22,422 nt of DNA from a virus, in IMG/VR virus record IMGVR_UViG_3300013131_003009, positions 1 to 22,422 of that record; one strand, given 5' to 3'. The position numbers and the translations under genes were made by a program. Under the pieces are notes generated by a model. That model did no database searches. It saw only the letters and a list, made by a program, of their open reading frames with translations, and had not been told where the DNA came from. Below are positions 5,184 to 10,420 of the stretch, piece by piece (position 1 is the first letter of the stretch; each line of letters opens with the position of its first letter).

Positions 5184-5479
5184 GAATCCAACAAGCCGAC
5201 ACCGCCCGCGCGGTATTCCATGAGCGCGGCTTCAATGTACAGATCGCCCAGCCGCAGCAAAGCAAAATCCTCGCGGCCATGCGCCCCGGCATAACCTACA
5301 CCATCGGGGAATTGGCGGCCATGCTGGGCATGGAGAAAAGCACCGTTTCAGCCAGACGGAACGCCATGCTGTCCGCCGGGTTAGTGGAATTGGGTAATGA
5401 GCGCAAGTGCTCGCAGTCCGGCAAAACCTGCCAGACGATCCGCCTACCGCTGGGCCAACTGGATTTGTTGGCGGCATGA
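5180..5479 (+). CDS. small winged-helix DNA-binding protein
   Basis: A 99-aa protein. Residues about 28-75 fit a winged helix-turn-helix: ILAAMRPGITYTIGELAAML, then MEKSTVSARRNAMLSAGLVE, then a wing-like strand around LGNERKCSQSG. Small MarR- or initiator-type winged-helix proteins are common in phage replication regions and can act as regulators or replication accessories. It overlaps both neighbours with ATGA junctions. Partner and target are unknown. Confidence 0.6.
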   Translation: MRIQQADTARAVFHERGFNVQIAQPQQSKILAAMRPGITYTIGELAAMLGMEKSTVSARRNAMLSAGLVELGNERKCSQSGKTCQTIRLPLGQLDLLAA

Positions 5480-5874
5480 CCAAGCGCATCTTCCGACTCG
5501 TTCACGATACCGCACGCAAACTGGCAGCAGGGCTGTGCATGACCGCGCCGGAAGGCTATATCGTGACGATTGCGGAGCCAACCCGGTCGCTGGAGCAGAA
5601 CGCAAAACTCTGGCCGATGCTGGGGGATGTCAGCCGCCAGGTAAATTGGCACGGCCAATATCTGAGCGACGATGAGTGGAAGGATGTATTCAGCGCGGCA
5701 TTGAAGCGCCAAAAGGTGGTGCCGGGGCTGGATGGCGGTTTTGTGGTGTGTGGCCAGCGCACCAGCCAGATGGGTAAAAAAGAATTCAGCGATCTGGTGG
5801 AATTGATCTACGCCTTTGGTGCCGAGCACGGCGTGATTTGGTCTGAGCATGTCCCAGAAAGGTTGGCGGCATGA
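5476..5874 (+). CDS. ninB: NinB-type recombination protein
   Basis: A 132-aa protein with the NinB (lambda Orf) pattern. After an N-terminal strand come EGYIVTIAEPTRSLEQNAKL and WPMLGDVSRQVNW, then LSDDEWKDVFSAALK, VVPGLDGGFVVCGQRTSQM and KKEFSDLVELIYAFGAEHGV. Length fits the family (about 130-150 aa). Lambda Orf binds single-stranded DNA and SSB and supplies RecFOR-like mediator function in phage recombination. The ATG at 5476 overlaps the previous stop (ATGA); an earlier in-frame start at 5407 would overlap the upstream gene by 73 nt and is less likely. It opens a nin-like recombination block with Ref and RusA. Confidence 0.85.
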   Translation: MTKRIFRLVHDTARKLAAGLCMTAPEGYIVTIAEPTRSLEQNAKLWPMLGDVSRQVNWHGQYLSDDEWKDVFSAALKRQKVVPGLDGGFVVCGQRTSQMGKKEFSDLVELIYAFGAEHGVIWSEHVPERLAA

Positions 5875-6146
5875 AGCGGAATACCAGCGTCACGATTGAA
5901 GGGTTAAAGCCTGAATACGATACCCCGGAGCTCAATTTGTGGGCGACTGTTTTTAGCATTGCCGTGGGCGACTATCTGGATCATGGAAAAAATAAGCGAA
6001 CCGCTCAGTCGCGCAAGGCTGAGTATTGGATTTTTCACGATAAGCGCAATCATTTTGCGAGCTTCGAAAACCTATGCCTGCTCTTTGGGTTGGATGCGGT
6101 GCGCGTGAGAAAGCATCTGTTGCGTAGAAAAGAGTCCGGCCAATGA
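5871..6146 (+). CDS. conserved phage protein of unknown function
   Basis: A 91-aa basic protein. Its C-terminal half reads KAEYWIFHDKRNHFASFENL, then CLLFGLDAVRVRKHLLRRK. The order W-x-F-x(n)-SFENLC-x-LGLD-x-VR recurs in small proteins of phage nin/late-early regions, where it looks like a degenerate helix-turn-helix. It overlaps NinB and Ref genes with ATGA junctions. DNA binding is possible; the function is unknown. Confidence 0.55.
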   Translation: MKRNTSVTIEGLKPEYDTPELNLWATVFSIAVGDYLDHGKNKRTAQSRKAEYWIFHDKRNHFASFENLCLLFGLDAVRVRKHLLRRKESGQ

Positions 6147-6457
6147 AGCAGGCAACCAAGCGCCGCTTCAATCTGCTGGCCCGGCATGGCTGCGCGCCGT
6201 GCCGCTATCTGCTTGGAGTGAATTCTCCTGCGGTGATTCATCACCTTACCGGTATTGAGTTTCGGGCGACCGGCAAGAAGGCCGACGACATCCACACGAT
6301 ACCGTTATGTCCCAGACATCACGATGGCGAGGATGGGATTCACACACTAGGAAAGCGCGTATGGGAAGAGCGGTGGGGCGAGCAAAAGATGTGGCTGGGG
6401 CGCGTGAATCATTGGATCGAACGGGGGCTTGCTGGGGATGCAAACACCACGTTTTAA
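6143..6457 (+). CDS. ref: Ref-like HNH recombination nuclease
   Basis: A 104-aa protein with the phage P1 Ref-type layout: an N-terminal cysteine pair (GCAPC), VIHHLTGIEFRATGKKADDI, then HTIPLCPRHHDGEDGIHTLG with the HNH-like H and C ligands, then WEERWGEQKMWL. In P1, Ref is a RecA-dependent nuclease that stimulates recombination. This version lacks the long disordered N-terminus of P1 Ref, as shorter phage homologues do. It starts by an ATGA overlap with the preceding gene and belongs to the recombination block (NinB, Ref, RusA). Confidence 0.75.
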   Translation: MKQATKRRFNLLARHGCAPCRYLLGVNSPAVIHHLTGIEFRATGKKADDIHTIPLCPRHHDGEDGIHTLGKRVWEERWGEQKMWLGRVNHWIERGLAGDANTTF

Positions 6458-6591
6458 GACGTGTCACGACGGGCAACGTGCACTTCACCAGTTGGGGGTG
6501 TGTGGCGCGCAGGCTCAGATTCGGAGACAACAAGGAGGCGAAGCAGGTGGCCAGGCCAACTTCCTGCACCTCGCGTATCCCGTCCCATTGA
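6412..6591 (+). CDS. possible 59-aa cysteine-rich small protein
   Basis: A TTG start at 6412 would give a peptide with the order CWGCKHHV, then TSWGC, then RPTSC, so four cysteines spaced like a zinc ribbon, followed by a stop at 6589-6591. It lies in a different frame across the 3' end of the Ref gene and the doubtful N-terminal part of the RusA gene. It includes a good Shine-Dalgarno (AAGGAGG, 6532-6538) inside its own frame. The tidy Cys pattern and the lack of any recognisable pattern in the RusA frame here (6438-6560) make it a reasonable candidate. The rare start codon and lack of a good upstream site argue against it. Confidence 0.35.
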   Translation: MDRTGACWGCKHHVLRRVTTGNVHFTSWGCVARRLRFGDNKEAKQVARPTSCTSRIPSH

Positions 6592-6917
6592 ATCGGGCGT
6601 ACAGGAATTTCCGGGGCATCACCGTGTTATCGCCAGAAGGTAAGGCCTGGAAGCATGCCGCCGGGTTAATTGCGCAAGCATCCGGCCTGCGACCGCTGGA
6701 TGGCCCGGTGTGCTGCCGAATGATTCTGCATCCCAAAACCACGAAGTCGGGCGAGGCAAGCAAGGTGCGCATGGATCTTGATGCGATCTTCAAGCTCTGT
6801 CTGGATGCGCTAAACGGGATTGCGTGGCATGACGACAAACAGATTATTGAATTATCAGCCCGCGTCGGCGAGCCGGCGCCTGAAGGAGGGTTAACCGTGG
6901 AGATTGACCGTGCGTGA
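6438..6917 (+). CDS. rusA: RusA-type Holliday junction resolvase
   Basis: The family pattern begins near residue 43 of the frame from 6438. LHLAYPVPLNRAYRNFRG matches the conserved N-terminal strand and PxxN-x-Y-R motif. RMDLDAIFKLCLDALNGIAW and HDDKQIIELSA supply the three acidic catalytic positions (D..D...D). RusA enzymes are dimers that cut Holliday junctions symmetrically, consistent with the adjoining NinB and Ref genes. The start is uncertain. ATG 6438 is the only ATG in frame but gives about 40 extra residues with no family pattern. TTG at 6588 would cut off the N-terminal strand. The good AAGGAGG site (6532-6538) leads to a GTG in another frame. The product call is firm, the start is not. 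Confidence 0.8.
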   Translation: MQTPRFKTCHDGQRALHQLGVCGAQAQIRRQQGGEAGGQANFLHLAYPVPLNRAYRNFRGITVLSPEGKAWKHAAGLIAQASGLRPLDGPVCCRMILHPKTTKSGEASKVRMDLDAIFKLCLDALNGIAWHDDKQIIELSARVGEPAPEGGLTVEIDRA

Positions 6918-7110
6918 ATGGTGTAGGGAAGGGGCGGTCACATGGCGGCGTGAGTCTCGGTTTTATGGGGATCCGGCCAACGTAGTGGACGAACTGCGCG
7001 CACGGGGGGAGCGCGAGGCCAAGCAAAAGCTACGGGAGCGTGACAAAAAGCACCGGCGCATTGCCAGTCTGGTGAAATTGGCGAAGGAAGGGAAATTGCA
7101 TGGACGATGA
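6910..7110 (+). CDS. small basic protein of unknown function
   Basis: A highly charged 66-aa protein: VREWCREGAVTWRRESRFYG, then an Arg/Glu/Lys-rich helix (RARGEREAKQKLRERDKKHR) and KLAKEGKLHG. The GTG at 6910 overlaps the RusA end by 8 nt, with GGAG about 7 nt upstream; a TTG at 6904 is an alternative. It overlaps the next gene by 11 nt. Position between RusA and the Q-like gene suits a nin-region accessory protein. No family is recognised. Confidence 0.5.
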   Translation: MREWCREGAVTWRRESRFYGDPANVVDELRARGEREAKQKLRERDKKHRRIASLVKLAKEGKLHGR

Positions 7111-7447
7111 TGAGTTCAACGGAGTGCGCCGGGTTTTGGAAGATTGGGCGCGGTGGATGCGGCAGGATCCGGACCGGCATGCGTTGGGTTACCCCAGCCG
7201 GGCCAATCCGTTTTTATCGGGTGGGATGTCCGTTGAGGGGGCTTTCGAGGAGGAGTGCGCCAAGGCAGACAATGTCGCCAGCGAGATTGCCAATACCCTG
7301 ATCTGGGATCTACCGATCCGCCAACGCGGCGCCGTCATGCGCGAATGGTTGAGCCTCACGATCATCGTGCGTGATCAGGAGGCCGCGTTGCTGGAGGCTT
7401 ACAAAATCCTGCTGCGGGGTATGCTGGCCCGGGGGCTGCATGTTTAA
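7100..7447 (+). CDS. Q-like late antitermination protein (candidate)
   Basis: A 115-aa protein with an N-terminal helix VRRVLEDWARWMRQD, then GYPSRANPFLSGG. Two helical segments follow: ADNVASEIANTLIWDLPIRQ, then REWLSLTIIVRDQEAALLEAYKILLRGM (in two parts). This outline, with 'VLExW' at the start, ties to tyrosine/proline turns and a last helix ending LLRGMLARGL, resembles short lambdoid Q-type proteins. Function is argued mainly by place. It is the last gene of the early operon and, before the mobile element arrived, it was directly followed by the late promoter and two terminators. Its TAA (7445-7447) lies within the element's target duplication, so the C-terminus is unaltered. A different regulator of late transcription is possible. 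Confidence 0.55.
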   Translation: MDDDEFNGVRRVLEDWARWMRQDPDRHALGYPSRANPFLSGGMSVEGAFEEECAKADNVASEIANTLIWDLPIRQRGAVMREWLSLTIIVRDQEAALLEAYKILLRGMLARGLHV

Positions 7448-7450
7448 TTT

Positions 7451-7473
7451 GGGAACTATATACATAACTCCCT
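7451..7473 (+). repeat. left terminal inverted repeat of the mobile element
   Basis: It starts GGGAACTATATACATAACTC and matches the reverse complement of 8915-8937 at 20 of 23 positions. It is preceded directly by the target duplication copy TTTAATTT at 7443-7450, whose TTTAA part includes the stop codon of the Q-like gene. Confidence 0.9.
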
Positions 7474-7524
7474 GTCTGACGATATTTTCCACGTCAAGTA
7501 TGAGGAAGCATGAAGCGGGACAAA

Positions 7525-7983
7525 TTACAACGACGGGCCATTGCCCAGTATGAGCTTTTCAGCCAGGCCGCGTCTGGACTTAAACCTGATGAGGTCTGGT
7601 TTGTCGTTGCCGCAGGCTTCGCGCAGGCGCTGGAGCATGAACCATGCTGTTTTCTGCGTCACCCCAAGCTCTTTCGATAGTTGTAGCGAAGAAACGCCTT
7701 TTCGAGCCGTTGCCATCAAGTACATGGCATATAGCCACTTGTCGAGCGGCACATGGGAACGCTCGAAGATGGTTCCTGTGCGCACGGTGAAATCGGTCTT
7801 GCAATTGAGACACCGGAAGTACCCGGCCAGCTTGCGCGTCTGGATGCGCTCGACGCATCCGCATGCTGGGCATACAGCGCCTTTCGGCCAGCGCCGCCAT
7901 TCAAGATAGACGCGGGCAGCTTCTGCATGTGGGAAGCGCTTGAGGAATTGATAGGTGCTGATCGTTACTTTGTCGTCGGCCAT
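7525..7983 (-). pseudogene. truncated IS1595-type transposase (N-terminal half)
   Basis: About 152 aa from the ATG at 7983, which has AAGGGGAG 8 nt upstream; the frame is open to 8007. Residues about 4-75 match the zinc-ribbon domain of IS1595 transposases: YQFLKRFPHAEAARVYLE, then CPACGC and FRCLNCKTDFTVRTGTIFER. The associated helix-turn-helix follows (LQLSKELGVTQKTAWFMLQR, then LREACGN). The catalytic DDE-type domain that should come next, with its V-D-E-T/A-Y-x-G motif, is missing. After GND the frame continues about 25 unrelated-looking residues to a stop 51 nt from the left inverted repeat. The protein could still bind the element ends and might act as a repressor of transposition, but it cannot catalyse it. 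Confidence 0.85.
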
Positions 7984-7985
7984 GA

Positions 7986-8216
7986 TTAGAACTCCCCTTC
8001 CATCCACAACTTGATAGCTTGCTCGGTGAGCTTGCCCAAATCCCAGCGTTCAAGGTCAAGCGTGGCGGTGTTCTCAAGTGTGATGCGGTCTTTGGCTGGG
8101 TCGGTCGGCGACGGGCTGACCCTCGCCGTGACCCCGGATTTGTGTACCGCAGTGCGGGACACCCTCTCGGGTGTCCATTGCGACCGCCAAGAGCGGTTAC
8201 GGTGATTTTTACCCAT
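7986..8216 (-). CDS. 76-aa cargo protein of the mobile element
   Basis: The N-terminus is Arg/Ser/Thr-rich (MGKNHRNRSWRSQWTPERVS) and the C-terminal half is ordered and acidic (LENTATLDLERWDLGKLTEQ, then AIKLWMEGEF). The ATG overlaps the end of the 206-aa gene by 8 nt with a GGTGAG site, and its TAA lies 2 nt before the transposase ATG. The three genes therefore form one minus-strand operon inside the element. The Shine-Dalgarno of the transposase fragment is within the last codons of this gene. No family is recognised, and it is not an obvious transposition protein. Confidence 0.55.
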   Translation of the reverse strand: MGKNHRNRSWRSQWTPERVSRTAVHKSGVTARVSPSPTDPAKDRITLENTATLDLERWDLGKLTEQAIKLWMEGEF

Positions 8217-8829
8217 GACTCACCATTTGTTGAGCTAGAGAATACAATTCGCCGATTGCTTGTCCGCGCAGCCCACTCTTGCGGGCGGCATCATTCAAGG
8301 CGCGGTCGATCTTGATATTGCCATGCTCGGTGCACTCCCAGCCGAATGATTGGCCGTCAAACACAACGGCTTTTCCGTTCACACTCAGGCGTTCCGCTAC
8401 AGCATGCGCAGCCTGTGCATCTTGGCGTGCGGCGGCGGATTGAACTTGACGATTCCACGCATCATTTTCGGATCGCTTGATCTCGTTCAGCTTGTGCTGC
8501 TCAGCGCGTTCATGCGCTTCACTTTCTTCGGCTTCGATGTCGTCCTCGATCAATTGCAAGCAGAATTCCATGTGCGCTTCAATCTCGCGTTCGACCGCAT
8601 CCTTGATGCACTTTATTTCCATGGCGTTACGAGCAGCGCCGTACACCGATTGATAGCGCCAATCCTGCCACAGACAGCGCAGTGGGTTGCATTCACCGAA
8701 GGAATCGGTGACGGTAAGAGCGCCGTTGTTTGTGGTGATGGTGAAGTGATCGTTGCTGCCGTGGGTTGATGCGTAAACGTGATAGTCATTGCCGTTTACA
8801 ACTACGTCGAACTCTTGTGCTGTGCTCAT
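8209..8829 (-). CDS. 206-aa cargo protein of the mobile element
   Basis: The start at 8829 (MSTAQEFDVVVNGNDYHVYA) has AAAGGAGA 5 nt upstream and lies about 60 nt after a good promoter. The frame is open to 8907 but that part crosses the promoter. Residues about 1-45 look like a beta-rich domain (DHFTITTNNGALTVTDSFGE). Residues about 62-165 are a highly charged, alanine/glutamate-rich helical region, probably coiled coil. The C-terminus, about 150-206, has a further small domain (VNGKAVVFDGQSFGWECTEH, then DRALNDAARKSGLRGQ). No signal peptide or membrane segment is seen. The product is unknown; being carried with its own promoter by a mobile element it may confer an accessory trait. Confidence 0.65.
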   Translation of the reverse strand: MSTAQEFDVVVNGNDYHVYASTHGSNDHFTITTNNGALTVTDSFGECNPLRCLWQDWRYQSVYGAARNAMEIKCIKDAVEREIEAHMEFCLQLIEDDIEAEESEAHERAEQHKLNEIKRSENDAWNRQVQSAAARQDAQAAHAVAERLSVNGKAVVFDGQSFGWECTEHGNIKIDRALNDAARKSGLRGQAIGELYSLAQQMVSHG

Positions 8830-8895
8830 TTGAATCTCCTTTGAGGGGCCCCTGTTCTCCGAGGTGCGAGTAGGTTCGGTTGAACCAGTGACTGC

Positions 8896-8924
8896 ATTGT
8901 GGCACATTTAAATCAGGGAGTCAA
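8896..8924 (-). promoter_or_regulatory. cargo promoter, -35 inside the right inverted repeat
   Basis: On the minus strand TTGACT (8924-8919) and CACAAT (8901-8896) are separated by 17 nt. The -35 box is part of the terminal repeat (8915-8937), at the positions where the left repeat has ATAACT. The right end has thus become, or kept, an inward promoter for the cargo genes. It points against the phage late promoter at 8944-8972. Confidence 0.75.
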
Positions 8925-8937
8925 GTATATAATTCCC
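8915..8937 (-). repeat. right terminal inverted repeat of the mobile element
   Basis: The reverse complement of 8915-8937 matches the left repeat (7451-7473) at 20 of 23 positions; the mismatches are at repeat positions 6, 14 and 16. It is followed directly by the second TTTAATTT copy (8938-8945), whose last two T residues are the first two bases of the late promoter's TTGACA. Confidence 0.9.
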
Positions 8938-8943
8938 TTTAAT

Positions 8944-8972
8944 TTGACAATCTTTTTTTGATTGGAGATAAT
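8944..8972 (+). promoter_or_regulatory. late promoter (pR'-like)
   Basis: TTGACA (8944-8949) and GATAAT (8967-8972) have a 17-nt spacer containing a run of seven T. Transcription should start near 8979. Unlike pR and pL it carries no CGG-N4-CCG operator, as expected for a constitutive promoter controlled by antitermination. It is followed by a hairpin and two terminators and then the lysis genes. Confidence 0.85.
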
Positions 8973-8978
8973 TGGCCC

Positions 8979-8992
8979 GGGCGATTTCGCCC
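8979..8992 (+). other. 5' end hairpin of the late transcript
   Basis: GGGCG-ATTT-CGCCC forms a 5-bp stem at the predicted first bases of the late RNA. No T run follows, so it is not a terminator. A promoter-proximal hairpin could take part in the early pause that Q-type antiterminators exploit, or stabilise the 5' end; this is inference. Confidence 0.5.
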
Positions 8993-9001
8993 AAAATTCA
9001 A

Positions 9002-9027
9002 CCTCGGTTTGTCACCGGGGTTTTTTT
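9002..9027 (+). terminator. first late-leader terminator (tR'-like)
   Basis: CCTCGG (9002-9007) pairs with CCGGGG (9015-9020), with one G-T wobble and a 7-nt loop, followed by seven T. It lies about 25 nt downstream of the predicted late transcription start and before any gene. Confidence 0.85.
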
Positions 9028-9048
9028 ATTTCTGCCAAAAACAACTTT

Positions 9049-9075
9049 GCCCGGGTGACTCCGGGCTTTTTTTTT
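9049..9075 (+). terminator. second late-leader terminator
   Basis: GCCCGG (9049-9054) pairs with CCGGGC (9061-9066) around a 6-nt loop, followed by nine T (9067-9075). The Shine-Dalgarno of the endolysin gene follows at once. Two terminators in a row between a strong promoter and its first gene imply antitermination. Confidence 0.9.
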
Positions 9076-9085
9076 GGAGTTTTTT

Positions 9086-9496
9086 ATGGCCAGTCGCTCG
9101 CTGGATGACCTGACCCCGCACATGAAAGAGCTGGCAATCAAGTTCCAGCATGAGTGCCATATCCGTGGTGCCGATGTCCTGATTTACTGCACGTTGCGCA
9201 GCAACGAGGAGCAGGGCGCGCTGTACGCGCAAGGCCGGAGCAAGCCCGGCAAGATTGTGACCAACGCCCGCCCGGGAGATTCGGCGCACAACCCGGACCG
9301 CAAGTTTGGTAAGGCCTCGGCCTTTGACTGCTGCCCATTGAACCATGGCAAGCCCGTATGGGACGCCAAGGATCCGCTGTGGAGCGTGTTGGGCAAGGCA
9401 GGCGAGGAGGTCGGCCTGATCTGGTCGGGCCGCTGGACTGGCAAGCTGCGGGAGACCGCGCACTTTCAAGACGCCAACTGGCGCAGGGGAGACTGA
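9086..9496 (+). CDS. M15-family peptidase endolysin (L-alanyl-D-glutamate/VanY type)
   Basis: A 136-aa single-domain protein starting MASRSLDDLTPHMKELAIKF, with GGAG 6 nt before the ATG. SAHN with His68, AFDC with Asp81 and the late TAHFQ with His126 are the three zinc ligands of M15 peptidases; Glu123 is the likely catalytic acid. These enzymes cut peptidoglycan stem peptides. There is no signal peptide, so export needs the holin encoded next. It is the first late gene, right after the two terminators, and starts the lysis cassette. Confidence 0.88.
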   Translation: MASRSLDDLTPHMKELAIKFQHECHIRGADVLIYCTLRSNEEQGALYAQGRSKPGKIVTNARPGDSAHNPDRKFGKASAFDCCPLNHGKPVWDAKDPLWSVLGKAGEEVGLIWSGRWTGKLRETAHFQDANWRRGD

Positions 9497-9497
9497 C

Positions 9498-9698
9498 ATG
9501 CCGACATTCGGACAGATTATTCGCAGCAAGACCATGATGTTCAACATCGCCTGCGCGGTGCTGACAGCCATAGAAGGTCGGACAGAATTTCTGCAGCCGC
9601 TTCTGCCGGTGAACTTTTACGCTGCCATGTGTGTGGCGCTGCCGCTGGTGAACGCTGTGCTGCGCGTTGTCACCACGCAGCCTTTGACCGCGAAATAA
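9498..9698 (+). CDS. small membrane protein, candidate holin
   Basis: A 66-aa protein. A basic N-terminus (FGQIIRSKTMMF) is followed by two short hydrophobic stretches, about residues 14-26 and 38-55 (FYAAMCVALPLVNAVLRVV). It ends VTTQPLTAK, like many small holin-region phage proteins with 'VLRxxTTQPL'. It lies 1 nt after the endolysin and directly before the spanins. A holin would form the inner-membrane hole that releases or activates the endolysin. Identification rests on size, hydrophobicity and position. Confidence 0.6.
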   Translation: MPTFGQIIRSKTMMFNIACAVLTAIEGRTEFLQPLLPVNFYAAMCVALPLVNAVLRVVTTQPLTAK

Positions 9699-9699
9699 C

Positions 9700-10113
9700 A
9701 TGGGGTGGCTACCCTTACCTTACCGGCTGCTATTGATCGCGGCCTGCGTGATCGCGGCGGGGCTTGGCGGGTATTTCAAGGGGCGCAGTGACGCCAATAT
9801 GGCCGCACTGGCACGTGAACAGGCGGCCCTAATCGAATTCAACCACAAACTGCAAAACGCGGGAGTGCAACACGATGAAGACCAAGCTGTTATCAATCGC
9901 CTCAGTGCTGACGTTGGCCGGGTGCGCGTCCACATCCCCGCCTGCCCAACAGTCACAGCCAATCCGGACGGAAGCGCCGGGGTATTTTCAGACAGAGTGG
10001 ATGCATTATTTGCAGAGCTTCAAGACCGGACTGGCGCGCTTATCCAGCGCTGTGACCAACTCAACATCGACGCCCGCCGGGCCAACGCCATAGGGGGACG
10101 CGATGGAGAATAG
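9700..10113 (+). CDS. i-spanin (Rz-like)
   Basis: A 137-aa protein with one N-terminal membrane segment (about residues 8-25, LLLIAACVIAAGLGGYFKG), used as a signal anchor. A periplasmic helix follows (about 28-70; ALAREQAALIEFNHKLQNAG), then a C-terminal helical part. Two cysteines are present in the periplasmic half. The o-spanin gene is embedded entirely within it in another frame, the classical Rz/Rz1 design. The pair links inner and outer membranes and fuses them at lysis. It follows the holin candidate directly and overlaps the next gene by 11 nt. Confidence 0.82.
   Translation: MGWLPLPYRLLLIAACVIAAGLGGYFKGRSDANMAALAREQAALIEFNHKLQNAGVQHDEDQAVINRLSADVGRVRVHIPACPTVTANPDGSAGVFSDRVDALFAELQDRTGALIQRCDQLNIDARRANAIGGRDGE
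9875..10093 (+). CDS. o-spanin lipoprotein (Rz1-like), nested in the Rz frame
   Basis: A 72-aa lipoprotein precursor: MKTKLLSIASVLTLAGC ends in a lipobox, L-A-G-C, with Cys17 as the lipidated residue. The mature part is proline- and serine-rich (PPAQQSQPIRTEAPGYF). It lies wholly inside the i-spanin gene, with a GGGAG site about 9 nt before the ATG. It would sit in the outer membrane and bind the i-spanin C-terminus. Confidence 0.85.
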   Translation: MKTKLLSIASVLTLAGCASTSPPAQQSQPIRTEAPGYFQTEWMHYLQSFKTGLARLSSAVTNSTSTPAGPTP

Positions 10114-10411
10114 CCCAGAAGTTCTCGGCATCCGCGTCACCAGTTTGGAGCGGGTGGTGAAAGAGGTAGCTGACTCAGTCAAGTCCATAGATCAATCGCT
10201 AAAAACTTTGGCCCGCTTGGAAGTTAAGCACGAAGAAACGCGCTCCAGCGTCATTCGCGCGTTTCAAGAAATCAATGATCACGAAACCCGTCTGCGTGAC
10301 ATCGAAGCCGAAATGCCCACGGTGAAGCTGGTACGCAATTGGATCATCGCGGGCGTTGTGGGCATGCTGGGCCTTGCCGGCTTGGCAATCTGGGCAGTGA
10401 TTAGCAAATAG
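10103..10411 (+). CDS. coiled-coil protein with C-terminal membrane anchor
   Basis: A 102-aa protein. Residues about 8-75 are a heptad-like helical region (VTSLERVVKEVADSVKSIDQ onward). One hydrophobic segment follows near the C-terminus (about 80-100; WIIAGVVGMLGLAGLAIWAV). This layout resembles XhlA-type and other phage membrane proteins in lysis regions. It overlaps the i-spanin gene by 11 nt and has GGGGG upstream. It may modulate the holin or be a tail-anchored structural accessory; the function is not established. Confidence 0.6.
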   Translation: MENSPEVLGIRVTSLERVVKEVADSVKSIDQSLKTLARLEVKHEETRSSVIRAFQEINDHETRLRDIEAEMPTVKLVRNWIIAGVVGMLGLAGLAIWAVISK

Positions 10412-10420
10412 GAGACAGCG

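Larger units (their letters stand above)
7451..8937. mobile_element. IS1595-related element with truncated transposase and two cargo genes
   Basis: The 1,487-bp element begins GGGAACTATATACATAACTC at 7451. At the right end, read on the opposite strand from 8937, it has GGGAATTATATACTTGACTC. The first 23 positions of the two ends agree at 20. Both sides carry the same 8-bp duplication TTTAATTT (7443-7450 and 8938-8945); IS1595-family elements typically make 8-bp duplications. Inside, all on the minus strand, are a transposase fragment (7525-7983), a 76-aa gene and a 206-aa gene. The transposase lacks its catalytic half, so movement would need help in trans, or the deletion came after insertion. 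Boundaries and duplication are read directly. The family call rests on the transposase N-terminus and the 8-bp duplication. Confidence 0.88.

Noticed and set aside
7510-7680. 56-aa plus-strand frame starting MKRDKLQRRAIAQYELFSQA with a GAGGA site
   Set aside because: It lies inside the mobile element and is mostly antisense to the transposase fragment. The first 28 residues look protein-like, so it may be a scrap of another gene, but nothing supports expression.
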